This document shows, in pieces, positions 52,790 to 64,000 of a stretch of 64,000 bases of DNA. The notes under the pieces were generated by a model. It was not told the origin of the DNA, made no database searches, and saw only the letters and a list, made by a program, of their open reading frames with translations. How positions within the stretch are numbered: position 1 is the first letter of the stretch; each line of letters opens with the position of its first letter. Source of the DNA: Mansonella perstans (lineage: Eukaryota > Nematoda > Chromadorea > Rhabditida > Onchocercidae); assembly GCA_037074765.1 (NCBI GenBank), contig JBAMDO010000012.1, positions 310,001 to 374,000 of the forward strand, given 5' to 3'. Both the position numbers and the translations under genes were made by a program.

Positions 52790-55700
52790 TCATAAAAAAG
52801 CATCGCCTTCATCATCATCATCATCATCGCCATTTGCACTAGTAGAATGCGCTTCATCGGATGTACTTTTCTCGTGCATCAGTGAACCGGAACCAATATT
52901 TAAGAGTATGCATGGATGGACCCGTGATGAAGACGGTGAAACTTCATTCCGAATCGGTCGAACTGCTACACTTGTTGACGAGGATGTTGTGTTGCGACGT
53001 GATTTCTTTGCTTTCTTCAGCATTTTAGCCTAAACATTCAAAGCACATGTACGATATCTAAACTTCATTTAATCCTTCCTTACTCTACACAACATCATCA
53101 CAAAATTAAAAGAAATCCTTACTTTAAGGGCAGACTTCAGAATTGTTATAGTACCAGGTGGCTGTATGTGTGGCTCACCGTCTACTTGTACTGGCCATTC
53201 TTCATGTGTTGTGATTCGTATCTGTAGAAAAGGACATGTTTAAAAAAAAAAAAAAAAAAAACATTTGAATGTCGAGAAACTTCAGACCTCGAAATTGATA
53301 GTTCTATCCCAAATGAGTTGGTGGATACAGACATTCTTGATTTCATGAACAGAATAGCAATTTTGTATAAGCGATCTATTATTATAGCGTCCCATTCAGG
53401 TTTCAAAAAATTCCCACTGACTTCCAAGAATCATGGAAAAAAGTTCAAAAAAACTGAATTAGTGAGTGAACATGGCATGATTTTATATGCAGTGATCCCT
53501 CAAAAGTACAATATATGATCATGCTCAACATGTTATCGCGCCATTGTTCATACTGAATGACAAATAATCGCGACAGTCTTAATCGACAACAAAGCAGTCT
53601 GTCCGAACAGCAAACTGACCCACCAGTATCGTAAATGCGTTATTAACGACTAGCCATAATTTCAAATCTGAAACTTCACCACCAAGAGCTTTCGAATTTT
53701 GAACACGGGAAAAGTTTCATTTTTTACTTATTATTTGTCGCTATGCGAATCGGCCAAATCAGATATTTCTCAAACAAGAACATCAACTTACACTTCCCCC
53801 TTGCGCAATTCTTATCCCGGCTGACAGTTTGGACTGAATGAGGCCTAGTCGAGAGACATCCGAGATACCAACCACCTACAAATAGTGATATATGAATCTG
53901 AAAATGATAACAGCAATTTCCACTTAGAAAGAAAGATGGAAGTTACAAAAGTTTTCTCTAACAGCAAAATTTCAAGCATTATAAGTATGAAACAGTGAAA
54001 TTGTGCACGAACTAAATCATCCCTTTATAACTTACAAAATTAGCACCAAGTACATAGGGAAAGTCAAATAACAAACTAATAAGGAATGTAAAATTGAGGA
54101 GCAAACCTACTTCAAGTAGTCCATCGTAATGTGTCGGTTTTTGAAACTGTCCCTCCTCCTTTGCTGTTCCCCAAGGATTTGCTCCACTACCCCAACTGGA
54201 ATGGTTTATACTCATGCAAATAGCAGGAATTGTTCTTACACCTCAGTATTAGAAATATGAACACAATATTTCCAACATTAAAGTTTGAAAGTTCAAAAAT
54301 CATTTGCAGAGTCGGAAAAGTGTTCAAAAACCAAAATTGTTTTACTTTTCAATGATTAGTTCATCGATTATAATTGAATAGAAGACAATAAACAGAAGTT
54401 TGTTGAATGTCTTTTTTATTCTCTCATATCCAACAACTTCAAAAAAAGCAATTCAGCAAGATTAAAACAAAGTTTCACACCTGAGCAAGTTTAATATAAT
54501 GATACCCTCTATGCACGGTAAATCGATTACTTTACCGTCCACTTCCAATTCCACCCGTCTCCAAAGATCTTTACACGTCCTTTCAAAGAACGCTTTTTGT
54601 AAACCGATTTTTACATATTGTGTTTTGTTGAACAAACGTGAACTGAATTTTTCTGGATTCGCATCTCTCTGAAATAATATTTCATGCAAAAATTTTTTTT
54701 TACAATTCTAAATTCTATCAAATTTCCTGTATGAACGGCTGGGTAGTGCTGAGATACAGAAAGATAATACTGTTGTAACTTCCATTAAGCCGAAAAAACA
54801 ATAAACTACCAGCCTAGTTAGCGGGCAGTTGTTCGCTGGTTCATCTCTCTCCAATTCCAGCCATATGAACGTTTTTACTCCATTTATCAACTATCCTGAA
54901 CTTATGGTGTAACAGCCTTCTATGAAAATAAACAATTTTAATCTGATCAAGAAGTACAAACAGGTATGGTCTAACCTCATTATGAAATTGCAAACAGACA
55001 TCCGCGTCGATTCCAATTCCAAAATAATTATTCATTATAATCATAGAAGTTTGATCCTCTGGATTGCTCATCATTTGTTCTGCATCAGGACTCGGTTCAG
55101 CACCAGATGTCGTTGCTGGTTGTGAACGTTCTTCCTCGTGAAAAACTACTGCCCATCTGCAACCTTTATTTTACCAATTTTTAAATGATTATAGAATATA
55201 AACTGGTTTTTACTGAATTCTTTCTAGACCAAGCTATGTTTCACAAATAGAAATGATGAAAATTGACAAAATTGACAAAAAAAAATTTCCAATTTGACTT
55301 GGTACTTTCGCCAGTAATGATCAATTCATAAATGTCTTTAAAATGATTTCAACAGTTCAAAAACAATCACTACCTATCTAAGCGTACTTCCTCAGCCTCA
55401 ATAACATCGCGAAGAATATCCATTGGGTTCTCTTCCCCACTATAACCACCACCCCATCGTAAAACTCTTGCCAGATCATTACCGGTGCCTAATGGAACGA
55501 TCCCACATGGTGGGGAGAAACATGCAGCATCCTGAAAAAAATAGCTTTCAAAGTAGTAATTCCAGAAGCTGCAAGCTGAGGCTTGGTAGAACTGAAATAT
55601 TTGACTTTTTGCGATCATATTACTTCCAACTGCGTTGATTAGCTTTGCTTGTTAATCATCATTTACGTATTTGATGACGAACTTATATATGCAATGTTAG

Positions 55701-56948
55701 GTTATGGTGAATTTGGTGTTCAACTTTCTGGAAGCCAGAGACAAAGAATTGCAATTACTCGAGCAATAATACGAGAGCTTCAGGTGTTGCTATTAGTCAA
55801 GGCGAACGCCGCTCTCGATAGAGCAAGTGAAAAGATTGGATGGAAATCTGCACTCATCAGAGACTCCTTCGTTTTTCTTTTTAACTTTACAAATTCATTT
55901 AAATCAATATGACCACTAACATAATCTACAACAATCACCTGTTTAGCAATATCTAAGCACTGCAAAACCCAACCGATTGTACCATCGCCACCGCAAGCCA
56001 AAATCTTATATTTTGGGACATTGCGGAAAACATACAACCTGAAATCAAAATGGTACGATACAATTAGATTTCATTTCATACCACTAGGTTAAAATTATGC
56101 TATTTCAGTAACTGGCAAAAAACATGTTCATATTTTATAATGAACAAAATAAAAGTGCTCACCCAACTAATGGACCACCTTTCAACACATCGAATACTTG
56201 AAAGGGATTCAACAATCGCCTGAATGCTTTTATTAATTCAGCACCCTGGCAACCACCACTTTTAACATTCACAAGTACCAGAAGAGGTTCACAGTCCGCT
56301 GATAACATATGGGGCTAAAAGAACTTTGAAGAGGCAATAAAATTTATTAATTTTCTTCTCCTAGCCAAAAATTGGACTGGTCTAGTAAAATTGAGTCCTT
56401 GTCTCTATAAGTGGTGCTTGTCTCTATAAATATAAATAATGCTGAGTCAATTTCTTCTTAATATGTATGCTACAAAGGAAGAGCTCAAAAGTGAAAATAA
56501 AAAATGAAAAAAGATAGCGAACTGCTTTGGATTCACTCCATAAAGCATGGATCCATATCACAACAAAAAATTCACTATCGGCTAACCTGCACATTAGGAA
56601 GACAAAGTACTATTAACTTCTTTTCTTCGTAAATCGCATTCTGGAGGCGTTGAACAGCAGACGTTGCAGCTTTTGCTGTATTAAACGTAATCACTAGTGA
56701 ACCATATTCAAAATAAATTGGTCCAATTGCAGTGAAAGGTTTTTCTGAATATCAAGGTATTATTTAAGAGAATATAAAGCACAGAGAATTTTAACTGGGA
56801 GTTTGTGAAATCACCTAAACTCTTCTACCCATTTCCCTCTTTTTTCCTATCCCACTTCACGAACTCAAAGTTCTTAAAATCTTCGCGAGAAAATATTAGG
56901 ATTGCATATATTAGTTTTAGTTACACTTCGAAAATACAAAAAAGTTCA

Positions 56949-56979
<31 letters not shown>

Positions 56980-59900
56980 CGTGAGTGTAACTAAAACTAA
57001 TATATATATAATCCTAATATTTTCTCGCGAGGGGTTAAAGACGCTAAAGGTTAAAGACAAAAGGGATAGAATATAATATGTGAAAGTACAATTGCCCCCA
57101 ACTAAATGATAACCTTTAGCGCCTAATAGCCGTGAAAGAATCCTTTCATATTGTCTTTGAGCCAATGAAAGTGGTAAATTGCCAACAAAAACAGCGTGAT
57201 CATGTGGATCATCCTTTTCTTGTACATAAAAACGAACAACGTGATAACGTCGCAAGGAATCCTAGAATTTGCAAAAATAAAGAGGAAATAAAATGTGTAA
57301 AAGAGCAAAAACAAAAACAGAATTGCTTTTGTGACTAATGATAATCATTCTGCTTGAGAAAGTCAATTTTTTAAAGAATTTCCGGTTTGTATTATTATTA
57401 TCGCAGCGTATGAGAGCCCTCTCGTTTGAGGTGAAAATTATGCGGAAAGTGCAGTAAAACTTATTCTAAGCTGAACCTTTCTTAAATTTCGCACAAGTTG
57501 CAACATATTTTCTTGTGGATTCGCAGTTCTTTCAGCAATACCACGATCGAGCGAAACTTCAATTAAATTATAACGATTAGCTGAATTCCGATCCAACCCA
57601 AATTGATCCAACGCTTCTGCCACTGCATCCTGGACAAGCGTTTCTTTTGCAACTGACAGCGAACAAAATGTTAATGGTACTCTAAAAAAAGGTAACGTCC
57701 ACATTACTTACTTCTACTACTTTGGAACTTTTAGAAATGGTATGAAAAGGTTTGTTTTTTTTTGTTTTTTTTTTTCAGCTGATTTCAAATCCCTACGAAG
57801 TATGAAAAGGTAAGCTGATTTTAATGAAATTTTATAAGATCTAGATCACCTGATTCGATTCAGCATTTCAGGATTTCTCGTCAACAGGATAATTCAAATC
57901 ATAGAAAATCTATGAGCAAGGAGTAAACAATATGGCTTTTCATATAAATAGTTCAATTAACTCTGCATATTTTCAACGTAATCAAATTGTACATTAAAAT
58001 TTACCTAAGCCAACCACCATATAATTTAACAATTGCTTTTTCAGGATCATCTTTGTAACGAAGGAAAATTTGTACACGACGTCCTTCCAGTCGCCGTACA
58101 TATCTCAATGGTAACGGATCTTCCAGCAATTTCTCCTCGCCACCTGATTAAAATTTCAAATTTCTCTACATTGAAATTTATCCAAGAAATTTTGTCTTCG
58201 AATTGGGAAGTAATAAATAATTTTTGAATTATATATGAAAAATAATCGAATTCATTACACAAGAAAAGTACTTGAGAAATATCTCGATCGCTGCAAAAAT
58301 ACTCACTTTCATTGAGTACTTGCGTAATATAATAACAATCAGGATTGTCATTGATATGAAACGTCCTGAGAGCCACATCCTAACACAAATTAGATAAGTG
58401 AATATAGAGTACATGAAAACTTCGCTAACTAAACATTATGCTTGTTTTAATATAAAATTTTATACTGCAGTGGAATAGGATATTTTTTCCTTGACCTGCG
58501 GAGCTAAAAAAACTAATAAGTAGCAACACACTCATGAGTGTCCCGTCGAAAACACTGAATACAGCGGCATTCTTCTCCTGCGCATTTGCACGCTAACAGT
58601 ACTTTGCTAAGAGTGAATTCTCCAAAAGCATCCGTCTCATTTATATTATTCGACCACTTTGATGATCGTTGACAAATCAACTACTCCTCTCAATACTCAA
58701 AAATGATAGTTACCAACACAGAAATTTAAAAGCAAAATATTTTAACATACTCTTATCTGCTGTATCGAGGCGGTTTTTGGTACGGTGGCAGTACGGTATT
58801 CGTGTTTCCTGAGAGAATTATTGCCATCAAAAATGCGCAAATTCTCGTAATCCTCTTTTTCTTTTGCTTCATCCAGTGGACTGCATTGAGCACAATCATC
58901 TGGATGTGTTTTCACCGGTGATGACGCTGAAATCCAAAAAATAACGAGAGAACAGTAATCACTTTCTATAAAAATTTCAAATTTTGACAAAGTTCTGTTC
59001 TGTCAAAAAGAAAACAACAGGTCTAAGCTTTGCAAAGTTTCAATACTAAATTAAAATCCGCAAGAACCACATTTTAAAATTAAGATAAAGCAAATGAACT
59101 ATAAATTTTGTAAACCAGTTGAAAAAAAAACATACGTTGCTGATTGAAACCTTCGAGATGAGTGCCCTGAATGTTAAGCAACTGTTTCATTGAAAGTTCT
59201 GTCCTTGGAATCGTCAATGCATTGGGAGGCAATATAATTTTCTTTAAAGCACCAAAATCGCACTGAAGAGACATCTGACGATAACAGATTGCATGAGCCT
59301 GAAAGTCAATAACATATTTCTATACGTAACAAATTTTAGCATTTTTAATTCTTCTGCTCCGCAAACCACTTACCTTATGCAAGACTTTTCTGATGATAGT
59401 TTTTCCAATAACTAAATAACTACATCGTTATTGGAGAAAAATTTTTGGTGATTTGCATAGACATTAGATAGGTGAAGACAATTTTTTGGTTTGGTTCTTG
59501 AATTTCGAAACAAATTTTTCAAAAGTACTGTCGTGTTCCTCATGTGTTTTAAGTTATAGCAAATATAATCTGATAAGCTTCTTCCGAAGTGAACAGTGAA
59601 ATATGAGGAAGTCTTATAGAATCAACAGAATACAAATAAATATTTAAAGATCAGAAAAACGGCAGGAGTTAACGGTAGAACACTCTGTCTCAGAAATCGG
59701 TAAACACCTGAATATAAACAGTCAGAGTCATAAACTGCAACCCGTCTGTTTAACAATTTAAATAAAGCACACCGTCGCACAGCACCAAGCACATTTCATA
59801 CCAGCCAAGCATTCATAAGACCAACAAGATTTTCTGCAGACAACGCACTTGGAATCGCGCGGTATATTGCCCTCCCTCATATGATGATGTTGCACTTGCT

Positions 59901-62503
59901 TATTCTGAAAAAACAAAAACATATTACCGTTTTTTTGTTGAGGTGAATCCACAGGAGAATTTCCCTTTTCTATTCAGCTTTTCTTTTTTTTATCATGAGG
60001 GAAAATTGAAATCTGTTCAATTCTTCCTACAGCTGATTCGTTAAATGGCCTACAAAAATCCATCATTTTATTGATCCCGATCTTTTCGGCTGCCTTTCTA
60101 TTCCTGAGTTTTCGAAGAATTTTATTGTTGCTTTCAAGTAAACATTGGAAACCAAAGTGAAGGAGGGAAGATTGAGTTCAAAAGAGAGGATAAAACTGAA
60201 TACGCTTCACTAAATTAGCTCCTTTCGAGTTCGAAAAGTTTTATTCGGTACCGACTTAGCACGTGACATAAATGTCATTTAGTACTAATAGCTCATAGAA
60301 TTACCACCCTGTTCATTAACTCACCAGTTATTTATTTTAATAACTTGCAAAATATTCCTCTATTAATCTGCAAAGCTGTGATATTTTCCACAAAATTCGA
60401 CAGCAAAAAGCCAGTAAACCTTCAGAACCCAGAATTCCTTGGCGAAGTTAAATTTGCAGCATAAATTTTTCATTCTTCATTCTATTCCTGTTATTTTCAA
60501 CTGCCAAATAAAAAACTTTTCGACATATGTGTAGAAAATTAATTCTAAGAGATGAAAACATCCATATTTTAGACTTTCTTGAATTTCTGAACTCATAATA
60601 TTTTATTGGATATAAAGCACAATTTACTTTAGTGAGTTTCCTTCAGGAAAATCTTTATTTAGTGAATTTTATGTTTTACCGTTGAACGATGTCACTAAGT
60701 ATCGATTGTTTTCAGCACTACTGACAATATTTGGTGTGAATTAAAACATTAAATCAGTAAAAAATCTTCAATTTAGCAAAAGCAAAAATTATTTCATTAA
60801 CAAAATACCACAGTACTTAGAAGAATTCAAGATCTGGATATTACAATGAGAAATTTTTCAAGTGTAATCCTTCAATAATAAAGGGAGAAAAAAGGAAAAA
60901 TATACCTTATCCAAATTAGGTACATATGTAGCAGCTTCCCTGCAATCACTTACTGCTAAATCGTGGCAGTCAACGTGAACATAATATTCACAAACTGTAA
61001 AGTAAGCAATTATTGAACGAATTAAATTTTAGCCTGATACAAAAGAACAGGAAATTTCCATTTATTGTCGGTTGAAAAGTACATAAATCTATGATCCACT
61101 GCGACTCTTGATGTCACATAAGATCATTTAATACAGTTGAATTAAAGTTGTAAATGAAATCTAGTGTAATTCATTAAATGATCGCCCCGTATTTCGCAGC
61201 TATAAAATGTCAAAAAGGAAGTTTATAAAATCATAGAAAATACAATAAATAAGAAAGAAACCAGTCAATGAAGAACTCTGTTTAGTTAATATTCTTGTAG
61301 ACTTCTTACTGAACGCAAATTCATACGTTCAGTGAGACTGGTTAAGAACTATTAACACTTGGCAATATTACTACAAAAAGCAAAATTTATTTTGAAAATG
61401 CAACTTACCTTCACATTCAACAGCCGCTGAATCATCGGTTTTTTTGCGACAAACACAGCAGAATCTTCGTTTGATATGTGACGGTTCAGACCATGTGTGA
61501 GCAACTGGGTTCTATAAAGAAGATTCTAAACGTCAATGAAATATAAAAAACTCAAGTGAAGTTTCAAAAATTAAAAAACACTGGACCTATATGGGTTCCT
61601 ATATTCATACTTGATTCTGCTGCAACGAAACTCTAAATACAAAAAAATCAAACCCATGAGTTAGGAGAAAACAGATTTTTTTGCCCAAGTAATTGAAAGC
61701 AAATCACAAAATGGTAATATGCATTTGTGTCAGCCTATGAAGTCATTCTGAGAGTAAATTAAAGTAGCTGTGCTCTTTGAAGTTTGGTTAAACATTACAT
61801 CTGGCCAGTAAAGTTGTAATTTAAACAGCGCTAGTAAGCCAAATATATAAAATATTGGCTTCCTTAGGAAAACACTAGCTTTATTAGACATATTCTTACC
61901 TTTATCAATTGCAAGGCGACGCTGCTACAGAATGAAACTACCGTTTTCATACACTTATCATGACATATGAAATTACAAACTGAAAGAAAAACTTTTTTAA
62001 ATCTCTGAGATAAAGTAAACCGTTATTGCCTAAAGAATGATCAAAAATTCCTTGTTTTTAAAACCAGATATCTGTTGCATTAAATGGCTAATTAATCACG
62101 ATTTTTCTTAATAAATGGCTGTATTTTTTTTTTAGATAAACTGTATTTATTATATAAAATATGTCTGATAAAATCTTACGCAGTAATATAATTTATCATG
62201 AAACGAAATTTCAAAAATTCTAGAACATCAGTGCCTTTTAAAAAGTTCCCAAGGTTTACAAAAACATTTTCCTCTCACAATAGAAGTGAACAGTGCGTTT
62301 CTATTGTTTTGGAAATAATCTTGAACTGTGAACATTTATGACTTACCCTCGCAGGCATATCCTTGTGTAAGCATTCCCCATATTTTGTCACAGCAGTGAT
62401 GACAATATGTGGGTTTACCAAATGTTTTGCGAACAAAATAATGGCCATGATCACGGCCAACTGCTAACAATGTTGCATCAACGTTATGTCCTTCTGCTGC
62501 CAT
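52790..62503 (-). CDS. dgk-1: Diacylglycerol kinase, theta type (DGK-1 orthologue)
   Basis: Twenty-one minus-strand exons give 982 residues: 62503-62347, 61979-61900, 61511-61409, 60994-60906, 59904-59773, 59298-59136, 58926-58751, 58379-58307, 58143-58005, 57681-57477, 57261-57114, 56744-56587, 56314-56163, 56038-55939, 55531-55374, 55156-54976, 54668-54481, 54234-54111, 53875-53792, 53221-53123, 53029-52790. Three C1 zinc fingers come first ([16 protein letters not shown], about 21-75; HTWSEP...CCVC, about 84-135; CVVCRKSCW, about 145-200). A Ras-associating-type region follows (about 300-490). The catalytic domain starts VLVNVKSGG and carries ACGGDGT (about 607-612) and [17 protein letters not shown]; the accessory domain has [13 protein letters not shown]. 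This order is specific to theta-type DGKs. The enzyme phosphorylates diacylglycerol to phosphatidic acid; in worms DGK-1 dampens DAG/UNC-13-driven neurotransmitter release. The start ATG has an in-frame TAG about 20 bases upstream. The tail ends in an Asp-rich stretch. Confidence 0.95.
55638..55910 (+). pseudogene. Decayed copy of a P-glycoprotein NBD2 exon with its flanking introns
   Basis: This stretch matches 25934-26229, which is the end of an intron, the exon 26007-26153 (NBD2 signature and Walker B) and the start of the next intron, in the same orientation. Shared landmarks are TTAGCTTTG..TGTTAATCATC at the left, CGAGCAATAATACGAGAG in the exon and AAATTCATTTAAATC at the right. The copy has small deletions (including four codons at the start of the exon) and missense changes at essential sites: LSGGQ reads LSGSQ and the Walker B DEAT reads VKAN. 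Because introns are included it arose by DNA duplication, not retrotransposition. It occupies most of the 407-base DGK intron 55532-55938, antisense to dgk-1. It cannot encode a working ATPase. Confidence 0.9.
56883..57030. repeat. Near-perfect inverted repeat around an (AT)n core
   Basis: The arm 56883-56927 (starting TCGCGAGAAAATATTAGGAT) is the reverse complement of 56984-57030 except for a short central mismatch (GC versus ATAT). The roughly 56-base spacer contains about 30 bases of alternating AT at 56951-56979. It lies in the DGK intron 56745-57113. It could be a hairpin-forming remnant of a small inverted-repeat element; no target-site duplication is obvious. Confidence 0.85.
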
Positions 62504-62849
62504 AATATCAGCATTCGTTGTGCACTAACTTTTTTGTGGATGTTCCTAAACGTTAAAACGATAAGCCTTATTCTCTCTTTGTTATTTCTCAAATTAAAAT
62601 TTCTTCAATTACCACCGAAATTTAAGGCCAAGAAGTCACATATCAAACCATCTTTCAGAAGGAAATTGTCCAAATAATCAGTAAAAACCGATTTCATACT
62701 ATAATGCATAATTTTGCACAAGACTTTTCAATAATTACCAATTTTATATTTAAATTCGACTCGTCCAGTCAGCAGCATACCAGCATGAGAAAATACAAAT
62801 GGGGAAGCAAAAATTTGTTATCATTTAAAGCAGTAGAAATCTACTTACC
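62504..62849 (-). other. Probable 5' UTR of dgk-1, with an upstream leader exon
   Basis: On the minus strand an acceptor-like AACGTTTAG precedes 62545, giving a 42-base untranslated leader before the ATG. A good donor TTTGAAG|GTAAGT ends an upstream non-coding exon at 62849. Joining the two puts a stop codon in frame before the DGK ATG, so the leader exon is best read as untranslated. Confidence 0.35.
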
Positions 62850-64000
62850 TTCAAAATGATCACAACGCATAATACAACGCGCAACTTATAACTTTCAACT
62901 TTATCGCCAACTTTTAAGTCACTTCCTTGACTGCGTCAAACTGCTATTTACTTTCATTAGTCTGAAATGAAATTTTACTAGTACATATAAGACTGCTAAA
63001 GTTTCGTGCAGAAACGTGTACAATGCAAGCTGAATGCATGAATCTAACTTAAATGCCAAATAATCAAAAACACACGATTACTTAAAGGTAGACTTGTCCA
63101 AACAAATATCGGACAATTAAGCCATACTTGAGAAAAAGTTAAGTTTTTGAATGAAGCATTAAATGGTACATTTACAATAACTCTAATCTTACATAATATA
63201 TAGCAAGAAATTTTGGCGATCATTGGCATTTACTTTTATTTACTTCGAAATAGGAAAAAAATTACCAACAGAATAATACCAAATAATATTAAAAAATGAT
63301 AAAATAATATACAAAATTTAATAATGAAAAATTCAAAATTTCCATAAATGCATAAAAAGATGCAAATGAACAAAGTAGTAGGAGTGAGTAAGCATAGAAT
63401 GCATTCTGTGTTGTTTGTAAGAAATGAAATTGTTCGAATAACTCTGTACAATCAATTCCACCTGTTAATATGTTAATGTAGATGTATATTAATCTTCCTT
63501 CATAATTTTATAATTCATTTCTATGACACCTATCAATTTCTAAAGTTTTTCTGAACTAAGCAGTATATAGTAAAATTGAAGGTATTCTGGAAGACGTATG
63601 GAAATCTATCAACAAGCATATGCTGCAACTTATTTGGCTTTTGTTGTCAGTAGTGGTCTTCATGTAAACTAAAAAAAAATTCAACTTCAGAATACTTTCA
63701 ATTCAATTCAGAAAAAACCATCATTAGAAACTGATAGGAATAGCACTACTCTTGAATGTATTTTAATATTCAAATATATTGGATGCATTATGTAAAGAAC
63801 TTGCTAACGGATAGATGAAAAATAAGTCTCGGAATATCCGAGAAGTTTTACTGAGAATGCTAGTGAAAAATATTAGAAAATAATAAATAAAATGAAAATT
63901 TCACTATCAAATCGACTATACTACTGTTTAAAAAGAAGCATTGGTGGATGAATAATAGTACTTATGAATTATTCACTATCATATATTGCCACGATATTCA
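62850..64000. other. Right-end intergenic region
   Basis: AT-rich sequence upstream of dgk-1. A 71-codon minus-strand frame at 63236-63451 is almost purely hydrophobic, low-complexity Phe/Ile/Leu and is not considered a gene. The DGK promoter presumably lies here. Confidence 0.4.

Noticed and set aside
63236..63451. 71-codon hydrophobic minus-strand ORF
   Set aside because: Almost only Phe, Ile, Leu and Cys from AT-rich low-complexity DNA; no splice or start support.
1..64000. CRISPR arrays, bacterial operons, tRNA or rRNA genes
   Set aside because: The window is nematode nuclear DNA with spliceosomal introns; no array of spaced palindromic repeats, no cloverleaf with A/B boxes and no rRNA signature was seen by eye.

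Overview
The window is AT-rich, intron-dense metazoan DNA and almost certainly comes from a parasitic nematode of the filarial/spirurid group. The deduced TCTP and ribosomal P0 proteins read like their filarial orthologues, introns are short to medium with TTTCAG-type acceptors, and several genes have acceptor-like sites just upstream of the ATG that suit spliced-leader addition. The species cannot be fixed by eye. All gene models below were built by hand from reading frames, splice sites and intron phase.

Layout. 439-1199 (+): the last three exons of an unrecognised, probably extracellular protein. 3332-9964 (-): a previously unobvious multi-exon cysteine-rich gene whose exons chain in phase for most of its length. 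13852-26850 (+): a complete 30-exon P-glycoprotein (ABCB-type full transporter, about 1329 aa). 28891-30317 (+): 60S stalk protein P0. 30798-32231 (+): TCTP. 32815-34476 (+): a compact von Hippel-Lindau (VHL) homologue. 34629-42082 (+): a 16-exon, 924-aa leucine-rich, probably helical-repeat protein that I cannot name. 42666-43669 (+): a doubtful cysteine-rich terminal exon. 46802-47969 (-): a 76-aa single-pass membrane protein. 52790-62503 (-): a 21-exon theta-type diacylglycerol kinase (dgk-1 type, 982 aa). The rest is AT-rich intergenic DNA with homopolymers and short tandem repeats.

The P0, TCTP, VHL and 924-aa genes lie head to tail with gaps of only 481, 584 and 153 nt between stop and next ATG, so part of this block may be co-transcribed and resolved by trans-splicing. 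There is no mechanistic pathway shared by all genes: P0 and TCTP are growth/translation genes, VHL is the substrate receptor of the oxygen-sensing ubiquitin ligase, the transporter is of the xenobiotic/drug-efflux class, and DGK-1 attenuates diacylglycerol signalling.

The most interesting observations are: a decayed copy of one P-glycoprotein NBD2 exon with its flanking introns inserted in a DGK intron 30 kb away; three GC-AG introns sharing a G|GCAYGT donor; a P-glycoprotein NBD1 intron that no canonical donor/acceptor pair removes in frame; the hidden cysteine-rich gene; and a near-perfect inverted repeat around an (AT)n loop inside a DGK intron.
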